Shown here: one piece after another, positions 32,429 to 44,438 of the stretch | Numbering within the stretch: position 1 is the first letter of the stretch | Layout of the letters: the number at the start of each line of letters is the position of its first letter | Assembly: GCA_011503125.2 (NCBI GenBank) | Contig: WWBZ02000007.1 | Location: 992,001 to 1,056,000, forward strand | Origin: Botryosphaeria dothidea | Taxonomy: Eukaryota; Ascomycota; Dothideomycetes; Botryosphaeriales; Botryosphaeriaceae | Reading direction: 5' to 3' | Length of the DNA: 64,000 nt | Made by a program: the position numbers and the translations under genes | The notes under the pieces: model-generated | What the model was told of the DNA's origin: nothing | Seen by the model: only the letters and a program-made list of their open reading frames with translations | Databases searched by the model: none

Positions 32429-33220
32429 GTCGCTTGATTTTTATTGTATAGAGAGATTTAAAGTGGTGGGTACGGTGGATAAATGGATGAGGAAGTATAG
32501 GATGCCTTTTTTTACATAAGATCATAGGAGTTCGAACAAGGGTCCAATGCCGGAGGCATTGACCCATGGAACCTGTCCCTTGAGAAAGTCGTTTTTAGGA
32601 AGATGAGGAAAATGCGGTGCTGTGATGTTTTATAACCACAGCCACACTACTCGGATGGTACGTAACAAAATGAGATATTGCATTTGGCCATATTTGTGGA
32701 CTATAGAGTGTGAGAACGCTTATGTAGTAGCAACTGTGCAACGCTCCGGTATCCTCACAGTCCTCCTATATAGCGGAAGATTCAGAGCCCGCAAGGCTAT
32801 ATTGTGAGGACAGTACTGTGTAACCAGCCTCAATTCTCAATATAGAATTGGTGAATGACTACCAAAGAATGACATTGAAAGTTGAAAATTGGGTATTTGT
32901 CCATAATGAGAAACCTTTTAGCGCCGCGGCTGCTGTCGCCTAATGCGTTGGGGTTGCCGTCCGATCAAAAATCGTAAGAGCAGTCCAAACTGCACCAAGA
33001 CCGTACTGCTGGCGAAGCGTGGCTGTACATCCCCTTAATCCCTCGCAACCCAGCTACCCGGGGTTGACCTCGATCTCCTACCATCAAATCAAATCAGCGA
33101 GCACCGCCAGTGATCAACACCACGCAAAGCAACCATCTCAAAGCCTTTTGACCTCAAGCGGCTCACAAAATCCCTCCCTCTTCATGAAGAAAGCACCTCC
33201 ACACGCTCCCTCATCATCAC
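32429..33220. other. Intergenic DNA
   Basis: 790 bp, AT-rich at the left, with no coding or RNA motif seen. It contains the promoter of the small secreted protein and the 3' flank of the coiled-coil gene. Confidence 0.35.
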
Positions 33221-34927
33221 CTACTCCGTCCGCCTCCTCTTCTTCCTCCCCTGACTCACATCCGTCCACATCTCCAAATTCCCCCACTTCAACTTCTCGC
33301 TCTCCGGCTCCCTTGGCAAACAGACAATCGCGCCCGTCTCCGCATCCCTGATAATGCACGGCCTGCCACCGACCAGACACTCCCTGCACGCCCACTTGCC
33401 GCCCCTCTCGAAGAAGGGCCTCCGCCGCGTCGAGATGCAGCCGCACAGGCAGTACTCGCCGCCGACCTTGCCCTCCGCCCACTTCAGCGCCCTCTCCGCC
33501 TTCCCGCGCGTCCGCACCAGCGCGTGCAGCGCCTGCGTCAGCCCGCGCACGACCTGGTCCTCGTCGGGGATCTCGACCAGCTTGAACATGCGGCCCTCCG
33601 TGCGCAGCTGCAGCCGCGACAGCAGCAGCGCGCGCGCGGCCGCGCACTCCTTGTCCTCCTGCGAGGCCGGCGGCGCCGGGACGCGCGCGTCCAGGTCCTC
33701 GGCCGCGCCGCGCCGGTCGCGGTGGCGCGACAGCGGGAACGGGCGCGGCGGCGCGGCGTCGAGGACGTGGTGCAGGGAGGTGAGCGAGGCGCGCATGAGG
33801 CGGACGGCGTCGTGGGCGGGCGGGAGGGAGAGGCGGCTGTGCTTGGGGCGCGTGGCGCGGAAGGTGTACGAGGGGCGGGCGTGGTGGCGGTGGGTGGTGG
33901 ATTGTTGCGGGGTGGGGGTGCCAGTGTCTGGCAGGAGGTCGACCTCGTTTTCGTCTTCGTCCTCCTCCACCTCCTCCTCGTAGTCCTGGTGGATTGGGGA
34001 TGGAGCTTCGTCTTCGACGTCGTCATCATCATCATCGTCGTCATCGTCGTCGTCGAAATGAGTGGCGGGGAGTTCGTGGTCGTAGACGACGTCGTCGAGT
34101 TGCGAAGGGGATGTGTACTGGCTGCCGTCGGGCGTGTAGCGGCGAGTCCGATGCTGGTGTTGATAGTAATGCTGCCTCATCTCGGCGAGCTGCTCCTCCA
34201 GCACCTCAATGCGGTTTTCATACTTTTGCTCGCGCTTGACTGCCTCGCGTATCGACTTCATGTTGTCGCGGTAGCGCACCTCGCTCTCTGCCTTGGCCAT
34301 TTCGATCTCCTTATCCTTCTCCTCGACATGGAGCTTGACGGCAGCCAGCTTCTTCTTTACTTGCAATCTCAGGTTGTCGTAATCCTCTCTAAGTTTGTCG
34401 TGATTCTCTCTCAGGTTGTCGTAATCTTCTCTCAGATTCTGGTAATGCCCCTTGATCTTGTCATTCTCCTCCTCCATAGCTTCCATCTCCTGGTCGCGAA
34501 TGTCCCGGATAGCCAAGTTGAGAGCGTCGTGCAAGGGCTCCACGGTCTGGTGGATGCGGTAAAGGGTCTCCTCGTTGGAATTGTGGGTGATGCGGACGAG
34601 GGCGGGTACGAAGCTTTCCATGTAGGCGATGACCATGTTTACAGACTCGGGAGCGAACGGCACTTTCGGGCGAGGGCGAGCTGCGATGGATGAGTCGTCA
34701 TGTCGGGGAATGCTCTCGGTGGAGGTGGTGAGCTGAGATTCGTCGACGGGAGATTGAGAAGTGGCGGGGCTCTGATGATTGCCAGCATCGATTTGCATGG
34801 TGGGGCGGGAGGAGGAGCGAGGCGGTGGCATGGGGTTGGGATGAGCGGCTTTGGTTGCAGATTGCTGGGTGTCCTCGGTGTCCTGCACGGCCAGGCTAGA
34901 GGCGGCGGAGGAACGGGTTCTGGCCAT
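33221..34927 (-). CDS. Coiled-coil protein with poly-Asp tract and Cys-rich C-terminus, unknown function
   Basis: Single-exon protein of 568 aa if started at ATG 34927 (MARTRSS). Residues 1-100 are low-complexity and Pro/Ser-rich. Around residues 150-265 there is a long coiled coil with near-repeats NLREDYDNLRENHDKLREDY. A run of 12 Asp near residue 300 is followed by a second acidic patch (EEEVEEDEDENE). The C-terminal 80 residues contain six Cys (CLCGC, ACREC, PC, VC), possibly a zinc-binding module, ahead of a basic tail QGRKKRRRTE that could be a nuclear localisation signal. I do not recognise the family. An antisense frame of 389 codons is a by-product of composition. Confidence 0.75.
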   Translation of the reverse strand: MARTRSSAASSLAVQDTEDTQQSATKAAHPNPMPPPRSSSRPTMQIDAGNHQSPATSQSPVDESQLTTSTESIPRHDDSSIAARPRPKVPFAPESVNMVIAYMESFVPALVRITHNSNEETLYRIHQTVEPLHDALNLAIRDIRDQEMEAMEEENDKIKGHYQNLREDYDNLRENHDKLREDYDNLRLQVKKKLAAVKLHVEEKDKEIEMAKAESEVRYRDNMKSIREAVKREQKYENRIEVLEEQLAEMRQHYYQHQHRTRRYTPDGSQYTSPSQLDDVVYDHELPATHFDDDDDDDDDDDDVEDEAPSPIHQDYEEEVEEDEDENEVDLLPDTGTPTPQQSTTHRHHARPSYTFRATRPKHSRLSLPPAHDAVRLMRASLTSLHHVLDAAPPRPFPLSRHRDRRGAAEDLDARVPAPPASQEDKECAAARALLLSRLQLRTEGRMFKLVEIPDEDQVVRGLTQALHALVRTRGKAERALKWAEGKVGGEYCLCGCISTRRRPFFERGGKWACRECLVGGRPCIIRDAETGAIVCLPREPESEKLKWGNLEMWTDVSQGRKKRRRTE

Positions 34928-36516
34928 GTTGAAGCGTCGCAAGTGTTCGGCAGATGTGTTGAAATGCGAAGCAAGAATTGTTCAGAACGGGCTTGCGAAG
35001 TTGCGAGGCTGGGCGTGCGCAGATGAGTTGATTGACAATGTTGACGCGCCAGTGGGTGTAGAGTAGAGAAGCTAGCGAGGATAATAGAATGCGAGGGGTT
35101 GTTTTATAGAGGAGCTTCGGCGAGGCTGAGGCTATTGTGGCCATTGTGCGCATTGTTGTCAATCGAGGAGGAACACCCGCGGGGTCCGTGCCCGGCGAAC
35201 AATAGCAATGCCGTAACACTGCGAACGCCGCGCACGCCTGCGCAGATGCCCCGAACCTCACTCTCGCTGCTGGCCATTCAACTTCACCTCCAAGGCTGCT
35301 TCACTGTTGGGCGTCATGGATCTCCGGACGTCCACGTGGTCAGTCGATGTGAAGTGATTGCCACACGTCTGGCTCACACCGTTGCTTTGCATCGCTTCCA
35401 ATCCCCCTGGACTCGCCCGTTAGTAGTCTATCATTCTGACTTGTATATAGGAGCAAAGGTGGGGCTGGGAAAGCCCTGAACAAGCGCAGTCACTGCCAGC
35501 CAACTCTTACTTCCCACTGCCATCTTGTGACGACGGAACAACCTTACCTAATCAACTTAACATGAGTAAATTTCATTCGAGAAGAGCAATGCCAGCAGGT
35601 GTCGATCAGAAGCGATGTCCGTTGTCGGGTGACGTTGTGTTGCGCATTGTCGGAAGGAGCTTTCTTCCAAATCATTCAACATGCAATCTGCCTAGAAGAA
35701 TGTTTCACAACGGGCTGGGCGTGTCTGAGAAAGGGGATCGAGCCTTTAAGTCCATCGGCAAATTGAAGCTGCAGACGGCATGCCGAAGCGGATCCGAGCA
35801 GCAAACGCGAATCCGAGTCGATCGCGAGAGGGATTCGGCCAAGACCGCCCGAGGATGCCGCCGGTGCAAGAAAATGGTTCGAATAGACGATCTGGGGGCT
35901 GAAAGGCCAGCACGGAGAACAGCGTGCCGCATGTCGAGTCATTGGAGGGGTGTCTTGCCTGGTGTTCTGCAGCATCTTCACAGCGCAAAAATCATGGTCA
36001 GCCCATCGCGCACTGTCCTGGTTTCACAAGCCTCAGGAACCCCGCACTAATCTGCAAAGAGGCTCGGAGTTGTTGGAGGGGCACAAAATACGGCTCTCGA
36101 TGACATGCTTTAGATGAAGTGCAGGGCGGCACCAGGCGCAGTAGGGAAGTTGAGCCGCCGGCCCGGTAGTTGGATCCAGATCGATTGCAGATCTCGGCGA
36201 AGACCAAGGCGCGGATAGGCATTGCGGCGTCGCAGCAGACGAATCGGAATCCAAAGCAGCCACGGCTTTCGGCTGCATGCGCTGGTTCGGCCGCAACAAT
36301 GGCCGCTCACGCCGTATAAGCGCATTTGCCCGCGGAACTTGCCCCCGTCACACTACTAGGTCTTACAGCGGCTGCGGCGAGGCGCCTGAAATGCTTAAAC
36401 GTTGGGCAGCACAGGGGTTGCTATATAGTTCCTGGCCGTGTCGAGCTCGCGCCTCGCTTTGCGTGATCTGCGCATTCCCCGCAAACTCAAATGCGCGCCC
36501 TCTCTGCCTTATCACC
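34928..36516. other. Intergenic DNA
   Basis: 1.6 kb between divergent genes. A 162-codon plus-strand frame (35562-36050) begins with ATG but has no motif, and I do not call it a gene. The last 100 bp contain CTATATAG near 36420 and a C/T-rich leader for the rhodopsin-domain gene. Confidence 0.35.
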
Positions 36517-38415
36517 ATGGTCTACCCGTCGGATATCGGGATCGTCGTCATCGCCGTCATGTTTGGCTTGACGCTTCTTTCTCTGTGTTTCGTGGCTGCC
36601 AGGCTTTACACGCGATTCGGTATCTTGAAACTGCCTGGTGCAGACGACTATGTGGCTGTTGTTGCGTTGGTGAGTTGTAGTGCTACAAGACTGATTTAGT
36701 TGCTAGGCCGGAAAGAGGTTCGCGCCACCTGGCAAAAAGGGTCACCCTCACCCATTTCATTATTACCTTTTTGATATGCGCCAGTCTACTTGCGATAAAG
36801 CCTATCGAATGGTAGTTATATCGCTCTCTACTGCACTAGCCTACTAGTAAGCGAGTTGCGACTACGACTACGACTGCGACTACGCCTACTAACCGACAGT
36901 CAAATTACTCTACCAACCAGTAGTCGGCTAAGTTTCTAATTACTACGTTACTCTCTGCTTTGACTACTAGTCAGTAGGTATAGTAGAGCGTGATTCGACT
37001 ACTAGTTAGCAGAGCAATTCGACTGCTGGTTGGCAGAGCAATTCGACTACTGGTTGGCAGACGTAGTAGAGCGCAATATAACTACCATTTGATAGGCGTA
37101 GTCGTAAGCTAGTCGACTGCTAGTATACTAGCACATATCAAAAAGGTAATAATGAAACTGCTGAGGGTAACCCTTTTTGCCAGGTGGCGGGGTCTCGCTT
37201 GCGGCCCACCGTTGGCTAACGCCTTGAACAAACAGATCATGCTACTCATGTATTCGGCGTTTCTTACAGAGGCGACGCGACATGGCCTTGGTGCACGAGG
37301 AACCCATGCAGACCCTGTAACCTTCGGCGAGATGTACAAGATGGTTGCTATTGGGCAGTCCTTTTGTAAGTGGCTTCCCCCATCTTAGAAGGACGCATTT
37401 AACACGTCGCAGCATATATTGGCGTCGCTGCAAGCAAGGCTTCTGTCGCTCTCTTCCTTCTCCGCATCGTTGTCGAAACATGGCACAGAATCGTCCTCTG
37501 GTGCATCATCGCCGTCCTCTCGGTCATGTGTCTGCTCTCCAGTATATTCCATTTTGCACGATGCAGCCCGGTGGAAGCATGCTGGGATGCAACCGTGACG
37601 GGCAAGTTTCTTTTCGATCCCAAAACCTTTACACTATTCCTTGTTGCGTCATCAAGTAAGTGTTCGACCTACCATACCAGCAGCTTCTCGAACTAATTCT
37701 GGTCCGGCATAATAGTCATATCTGTACTGTCCGACATTGCCCTTGTGATTCTGCCATGGACCATACTTTACAATCTTCAAATGCACAATTCAGAGAAACG
37801 CCTTATTGGTACTGCGCTCAGCTTCGGTATTCTGTAAGTTTGAAACCACACCTCGCCCCTCAACCAGTCGCTGACGACGTGATAAAGAGCGGCGATAGCT
37901 GGCATCATTCGCACTGTAACAATCATCAACACCAAAACGGATAACCTCTCCATCCTCATGTGTACTTAAGATCATTCCAGACATCTCCAACTTATGCTGA
38001 CAACTCTCCAGATATCATAGTCAGACCGCTCCTGTGGTGCGCGACGGAGCTCTGCATCACAATCTGCGCCAGCTGCGTACCCATCTTACGTCCTCTATGG
38101 CGCGCTATTCGTGGACAATATTCCGGACAGAGCTACGGCACCAATGAAAACACGCCACCTCACTTGACCACTTACGCGACAACAAAGACGCGAGGCATAG
38201 AGCTGGCCGGCAAATCCAGAGCTGGCGCCCACGTCGCAATGCACCCTTCGAAACAGACGAATCCGTGCATCTCAGCAATCGACTATGGAAGGCTGAGCGA
38301 CGAGAGCATCCTTTTGCAGAGTAGAGCTACGGCCGGGCTGCCGAGCAAGAGACACTCCAATTGTGGGACGTCGATGGATAGTATGGGGACGGATCTTGAG
38401 AGTCATGCGAGATGA
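36517..38415 (+). CDS. Fungal rhodopsin-domain (PTH11-related) integral membrane protein
   Basis: 373-aa seven-helix membrane protein of the fungal rhodopsin-domain family, common in Pezizomycotina and of largely unknown function. Exons 36517-36669, 37236-37365, 37413-37655, 37716-37833, 37888-37961 and 38012-38415, all phase-consistent. Landmarks: the GADDYVAVVAL motif after TM2, ATRHGLGAR after TM3, SVALFLLRIVV in TM4, ARCSPVEACWDATVTGKF with the two conserved loop cysteines, SDIALVILPW, and CASCVPILRPL in the last helix. The cytosolic tail of about 90 residues is Ser/Thr-rich. Intron 1 (566 nt) is far longer than the others because it contains a MITE. There is no CFEM domain at the N-terminus. 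Confidence 0.85.
36723..37189. mobile_element. MITE (467 bp, long inverted repeats) inside intron 1
   Basis: The ends match as inverted repeats over about 55 bp: left CGCCACCTGGCAAAAAGGG onward, right the reverse complement with a few substitutions, both continuing through ATTATTACCTTTTTGATATG. A second, inner inverted pair includes ATGGTAGTTATAT near 36810 and its complement near 37080. The core is rich in CTACTAG/ACTAGTAG-type palindromes. It has no coding capacity. I could not identify a clean target-site duplication, so the superfamily is undecided. It lies wholly between donor 36670 and acceptor 37235. Confidence 0.82.
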
Positions 38416-39085
38416 CAACGTTACCGGCGTTCCGAGGTATGAATTACATTCCATCCTATAGAATCAGACTTTGAAGCGCAACCAATGTATTTTTACGTGC
38501 TGCAATGACGTCGCAGGAAGATCCGTCCTCCCGTTCGGGATACCACCCTTTTTCGGTTGAGCAAATCGCTTAAGGCCACCAATCCTGGTCTATTAAAAGC
38601 TCTACTACGTTTTTCGTTTCTTTCGCCGTTGTCCATCTTCTTCACCACCTTGGCCCGTTACAAGTTCTGCCAACTGCTTGGCCAGCGAATGGGTGTCTTC
38701 CTAGCCTGATGCACGCATTGAAAAACAGGTCCAGGCCGGAAGATGGATGACGCGGGAATCGCGCTACCTGCCATGGACGCCTTGCTTCGCCGCAGGCTCT
38801 CACGGTCGGACGCGGGGCAGATCGACATTTTGACCACCCATTCGGCAAATAATCTGCAACTACCATGTTCGATATTTGGGGGCCAAGTGCTTCTGATTGG
38901 CGGCGGGTGGTAAAATCCTCACCGTCCGAGGGAGAAAAGGCGGGTCTCTCTGGCTAAGCCCCTGTGTGGGCGACAACATTTAATGTTATTTTCCGCTTTA
39001 AAGCCCGTCGGTTGGCGCCTCCGGACGTTGCGCCTTTTCCTTGATCTTCCACGCTAACGGCGCCAGCCTGCATGCTTCGACTACA
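38416..39085. other. Intergenic DNA
   Basis: 670 bp between two plus-strand genes, with no coding motif seen. The last 100 bp form the promoter and leader of the aspartic-protease-like gene. Confidence 0.35.
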
Positions 39086-40980
39086 ATGCTTCTCTCGACG
39101 CGTTTGGGAGCGGCAGGTCTGCTACTCGGTGGACAGTTGAGGCAAGCATACGCCGATTCGTCAGCACTGGGCTTCCCTTTCAACAATAACGGTGGTCAGT
39201 AACAATGCGATCGCGAAACCATTCAAGCTAACGACCGTTTCCAGTTGGCCCTGACGGACCGTGGAACTGCCTCAATGTCTCGACCGATGCTCCTGCGCAA
39301 TACGTGGACATGTTCCCGTCCATGATTGAGACTTCGATGCTGGTGAACGTGACAGCCTGTCAAGCGCAGTCGGCAAGGTGTCCCTCGCAGGATCTTAACC
39401 TGTGGGCTGGTTCGGCTGCATCTGATCTCTTCCTCGACCGGAGCAGCGCCTCTTGGGCACCTTCCGAATGGGAAGACATGAACGGGGGCTACATCACAGA
39501 GGCGATGGATTTGGCAGGGAGTCTGCGGTACATTTCGCAGCGTCTCACGCTGACGCCTACAAGCGGCGAAACTTCTCTTGATGGCTTGCCTATTGCGGTC
39601 GCGGATAATTTGACCGTCAATTACCCCAACGGCAGCTTCTACACGACCGCCGTTGGTTTTGTGAGACCTCCGCTGAGTATATCACCGAGTCATTGTCGCT
39701 GACCAACACTGCAGTACTCACTCTACGCCGGCCAAAGGCACTTCTCGTATAGTCTCCCGAATGGCACACAGTGGCACGTGGACAACCAGTTCTGGCTCGG
39801 CTACAACCAAAGCATCTACCCTTCAGTCTCGTACGGCCTGCACTTAGGCTCCACGATGCACAAAGTCTCCGGGAAGTTCTTCCTCGGCGGCTACGACAGC
39901 TCGCGCTGCATCGACACGCCCATCGCCGCCACCGACGACGACTCCTTCTACCTCTCCGACATCTCCCTCGGCGTCTCCGCCGGCTCCTCCGCCTTCCTCA
40001 ACCACACCGACTCCGCCTCCGAAATCACCGGCCTCCTCCAGACCAACACCTCCGGCTCCACCCTTCCCCTCTCCACCAGTCCCGACCCGGGCCTGCCCTA
40101 CCTCTACCTCCCCGCCGCGACCTGCGACGCCATCGCCGCGCACCTCCCCGTCACCTACTCGGCCGACCTCAATTTCTACCTCTGGGACACCTCCTCGACA
40201 GCCTACAGCTCCATCGTCTCCTCCCCACACTACCTCGCCCTCACCTTCGCCACCTCCTCCGCCAACACCACCGCCGCCGGCACCATCGCCCTGCCCCTCG
40301 CCCTCCTCAACCTCACCCTCTCCACCCCGCTCGCCAGCGCCGCGACCCCGTACTTCCCCTGCAGCGCCTGGGACCCGACAGCCCCCTCAAGCCCCAACGT
40401 GATCCTCGGCCGCGCCTTCCTCCAGGGCGCCTTCCTCGCCCAGAACTGGCACACCAACACCACCTGGCTCGCGCAGGCCCCCGGCCCGGGGTCCGCCGAC
40501 GAGAGCGTCAAGACGATCGGGACGGGCGACGGGCAGCAGCTCGCGACGGGCGGCGACGGCAGCGCGTGGAACGCGACGTGGACGAGCGTGCTGCAGGCGC
40601 TGGACGGCGGCGTGCGGACGAGTCCGACGGTCGATACCGACGGCGGGGATAGCGGGAGCGGGAGCGGCTCGGGGCTTTCGACGGGCGCGAAGGCAGGGAT
40701 TGGCGTGGGCGTGGCGGTTGGGGGTGTTGCGGTGTTGGCGGTGGTGGGGTGGTGGGTTTTGCGGAGGCGTGGGGGGCAGGCGGGGAAGAAGCAGCGGCGG
40801 CGGGAGCAGGCGCCGCTGGTGAGCGAGGTTGATAGCAGGGAGAGGGCGGCGCCGCAGGAGGTCGAGGGGGCGGAGAGGAGGGAGATTGATGGGAGGGGCG
40901 TGGTGAAGCCGCAGGAGATTGATGGGCGGGGGGTTGGGACGACGCCGGAAAAACAGAGCGCGCCTGTAGAGCTGCCTTGA
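39086..40980 (+). CDS. Aspartic-protease-like (A1) type I membrane protein, catalytic motifs not found
   Basis: 596 aa from exons 39086-39194, 39245-39660 and 39715-40980. The signal peptide (MLLSTRLGAAGLLLGG) is followed by a pepsin-like extracellular domain: DGPWNCLNVSTDAP at the N-lobe start, GKFFLGGYDSSRC mid-domain, GLPYLYLPAATCDAIAAHL at the second active-site region and NVILGRAFLQGAF near the end. Neither catalytic D-T/S-G is visible; the second site reads SPDPGLPYLYLP. The protein is therefore probably non-proteolytic. After a Gly/Ser linker comes one membrane helix (VAVGGVAVLAVVGWWVL), a basic stop-transfer and a cytosolic tail with a tandem EIDGRGV pair. Many N-glycosylation sequons occur. 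It may serve as a wall-associated or receptor-like protein. Confidence 0.82.
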
Positions 40981-42313
40981 TATTGAGAGGCGATAATGTG
41001 TATAACTTAATGAGTAGTCTATTCGTAATCACTTCGCCATCTTGTTGGCCAACTTTTGATATACCTCAGCAGTCTGGGTAAGGGGAAGCGGGCTTACTTG
41101 CACGGCGGGGTTGAAAGTCAAGGCTCTCCAGCTAGCTTATTCCTCCGAGTGATATTGCTGCAAAACATTTGCGACGCGTTCAAACCGTAGGGAGGTGGCT
41201 CATTCATTCGGGCGTTGACGTAGTCTGTTTTTTAGAACACTCACATGCGAATAGGCGCTTCTCATGCCCATTTCTCTATATTTTCTAGCTACTAGCATGC
41301 GAATGACCTCACATTGGCGTCAGAATCACTATAGCTGCTACACAACGAGTCTATTATAAGATAAGATAAGCAACAGCCAATCGGAAACTCAACCCACGCA
41401 GATCCAGTTTCCCCACACGCTCGCCCTACTCCGCAAAAGGCAATTTTCTAGTGCGAAACATTAGAGTTTGTCTGCTCAGGATCTTGCAGTGTTTTGTAGC
41501 ATTAATACTATCTGGCGCAGGATAAACGACTGTAGTCTTACTGTCGTAAAGGAACGGTGAAGTGAGAAGGGGCTAGTCTGGCTGCGCCGCCGCGTCGGCA
41601 GACCAGCGAATTTGAGTGTGTCCCTGATCCTCAACAGACTGGGAGGAATATGCCGGTGAGTATATGATTTTTCAAGTTGATACGCTTAGAGTAGAGTAGG
41701 ATCCGTGGTCGCCGTTGAAGGGTTTGGTGGATGGGTTTGGTCCAGTGACGTCACCCCTCCGCTGCATCAGTGCCAGATTTAATATCGTTTCCGATGCTGC
41801 GCTGAGAAGTTCTGTATGGCACAGTGCGCTATTGCATGGAAAAAGTAGAATTTGGGTTTTCTGGAGAGGTACACTGATCAGTGAGGCGGTGGTGATAGTG
41901 GACACCCAACGACTTCGCGGCTCACCTCTAATCCTATGTGATCTAAAACTTGACGCGGCCAGATTTGACCTGAAAGGCTTGTAGACTCATTCAGTATTTC
42001 AATGGAACTTCTGGGTCCTGTCGGAAGCGCAACGCAATCAGGATCCGGAATCTGTGGTAACTGAAGCCACGCGGCTGGCCAGCGAACCGTCCCCGCCGGT
42101 GTGCGTCCGCTTGGAAACTCTCGCAGAGGACACGCGCATTCACTCTGGCCTCGTGTAGCTATAGCTAGGCTTGACGCGTCCTTGCGCCGTTCTCGGGGTC
42201 GGCTGAACGTCCAGGGCCGCCGCTTCCTCTCGCGACCTGGAGCTCGAAGACAGCGTCACACCTGCACCTTGCCAACACACACATCAACATCACAAAAGTA
42301 TGGTTATCGCAGT
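40981..42313. other. Intergenic DNA
   Basis: 1.3 kb with no supported coding. Overlapping GATAAG motifs lie at 41360-41370 and may be GATA-factor sites for a neighbouring gene. Confidence 0.35.
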
Positions 42314-43496
42314 ATGAACACAACACCCAGGCACGGGACAGCCGCCGATGCGGGTCCCACGCCCTCATCCAGCCAAGAGAGGACCTCCGACCCGCCCGTC
42401 GACACCTCGCCCGACACCAGCCCCGAGTCCGCATGTAACGACGAAGACCTCCTCGCTCGCTATGTCACCTCTTCTCAAAGCGACTACACCATCCCAGACA
42501 CCTCCAACCGCATCAACACCACACCCAACACCGACTGCGACACCGCGATCAACGACGACACCGCCGCTCGCCTGAGAGGCGCAACGCTCTACCTGCAACT
42601 GAACAGCATCCTCGACCACATCGACAGCGCTCTCGCGGAGTGCAACTCAATCCGCTACCACTGCGCCAAAGCCTACGACAAAGACGTAAGTCCCCCCCCC
42701 CAATTCTCTCGCAACCGGACCAACTGACAACCTCGGACCGCAGGACCCCGTCGGCCCGCCTCCCCCCATCCCGCAGCAAGTCCAGAAATATCTCATCCCA
42801 TCCGCCGCCGACCTCGACGCCCTCGAGCACCAGCTGCGCCGCCGCGCCTACGGCGACATCTACTACGCCACCAAGCACGTCGACGAGGCGCTGCGCCCGG
42901 CCCTCGAGGCCTCGCGCGCGCGGCTGCGCGGCGCCCGCCGCCCGAGCGCGTACGATGCAGCCCAACTCACCCCCAAGACGGCGGAAGCGCTAAAAAGAGA
43001 CAGCGAGATGCACGGCGCGGAGCTGGCCGCGCTGCGGCGGGCCGTCTGGACGGCGCTGACGCGCGACGCGCGCGTCGCGGCCGACCTGCAGTGGGCGGAC
43101 TGGATCAGGGGCAGGGGGCGGCGGCTCACGCACGACCAGCACCGCACGCAGGTCGTGAACGCGTTCCAGCGGTACTGGGACTGGGTGCACGACGGCTATC
43201 CACACGGCCCGGGCCTGAGGCACATCACGACGGTCTGCAGGGAGCTGCAGGGCCGGCTGATGCGCGCCGAGCTGGACTGGGTGGTGGGCGTCGTCAGGCA
43301 GCTGGGCTGGGCCGTCCTGGGCGCGGACGTCATTTGGGAGCCGCAGAGGGTCGTGTGGGAGAGGGCTGAGCACCCGCCGGGCGCTGGTGATCCTGCGCTG
43401 CGTGTTCGCGAATCGCCTGTCCTCGAGGGCGGCGAGGAGCATGACGCCTCTGCAGGACCATCTACGCAAGTTCCCAACGGCGCTGTGAGTGACTGA
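42314..43496 (+). CDS. Hypothetical protein, two exons
   Basis: 374 aa from exons 42314-42685 and 42744-43496 with a 58-nt phase-0 intron. The first 85 residues are disordered (Thr/Ser/Pro/Asp). Residues 85-125 form an amphipathic helix containing YLQLNSILDHIDSALAECNS. The second exon is helical and strongly basic/Ala-rich (ALEASRARLRGARR), with a Trp-rich region near residue 245 (QWADWIRG, FQRYWDWVHDGYPHGPG) that looks conserved rather than random. I do not recognise a domain. GC content rises sharply in exon 2, so alternative frames are also open there, but splice phase and the acidic/hydrophobic pattern favour this one. Confidence 0.65.
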
Positions 43497-44438
43497 GGAT
43501 GCTGGTTTGGATTTCGGCTTGGTCTGCTGCTTCGCAGCTTGCTCTTGACTTGGTGGGAGACGGTTGGGAAGCCAACGTTACGGGTTCGTGCCTCGGATAT
43601 ATTATCCTTTCGATACATAACACCGATTTTTAATATTCTCCCTCGTGATATTGAGATGCATTTGAAATTATTGAGAAGTCGTAAAGAGCTTGCTGATGCG
43701 CAGGCCTTGAGGTGTGTGGAAGTGTTGATGTTTGGTTTCCCAGGGTCTCGGCACGCAACTGAATTTACACTAGGAATACCTACCATCGTCTTTACGCTAG
43801 CATACCGAATCAATCCTTGGAATGCATCTGAATAGCTCTATCTATGTTCCAAAGCTGGGCGGTTCCTCGGCTTTCTCCCGTGTGCAGGACGACCATGGCA
43901 CAGAGAATGACCAGCGTTATTTACGAGAGGTCACCTTTGGCAGACGCTAGACCATACCTGGCTGTCAACCACGAGCTTAGCGTGTGAAGGTACTTATATT
44001 CTGCCACGCTATAGAATGAGTCAACCCAAATATCGGGAAGTGGAGAGTTTCCAGGTTCTGATGCACGCCAGCGCATGAACTTCACGTGGAACAAAGGAAC
44101 TTAGTAGGGACAGACGTTGCAGTCTCTTTCAACCTATGGTTAAGTTTTGTTGAAATTTTTGAAAAGCTTCTTTGGATTTCCTTTCCATGGAGACGTTGTA
44201 GATTAGATAGTGAGGGCGGCGAACATTCAGAGGGCACTGAATGCCTCTACCAAAGTCGCAGCATCATCAACTAACGCCCAAGCTCAGAGGCAAGTTCCGT
44301 TAGCCTTGTAAGGGCAACGGATGGAGTCGACTTGCTGAGAGTCCCACGCTTTGGACGTTGGCCATGGTTATGTCACCATCATCGCAATGGTGTGACTGAC
44401 ATACAGAAGCACATCCACATTACGTATTGCAGCCTCGC
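43497..44438. other. Intergenic DNA between convergent genes
   Basis: 940 bp with no coding supported; 3' regions of the hypothetical protein and tyrosinase genes. Confidence 0.35.

Noticed and set aside
33524..34693. 389-codon plus-strand frame
   Set aside because: Antisense shadow of the coiled-coil gene; Leu/Val runs are complements of its Asp/Lys/Glu codons.
35562..36050. 162-codon plus-strand frame with an ATG
   Set aside because: No motif, basic composition throughout, and comparable frames open on the other strand.
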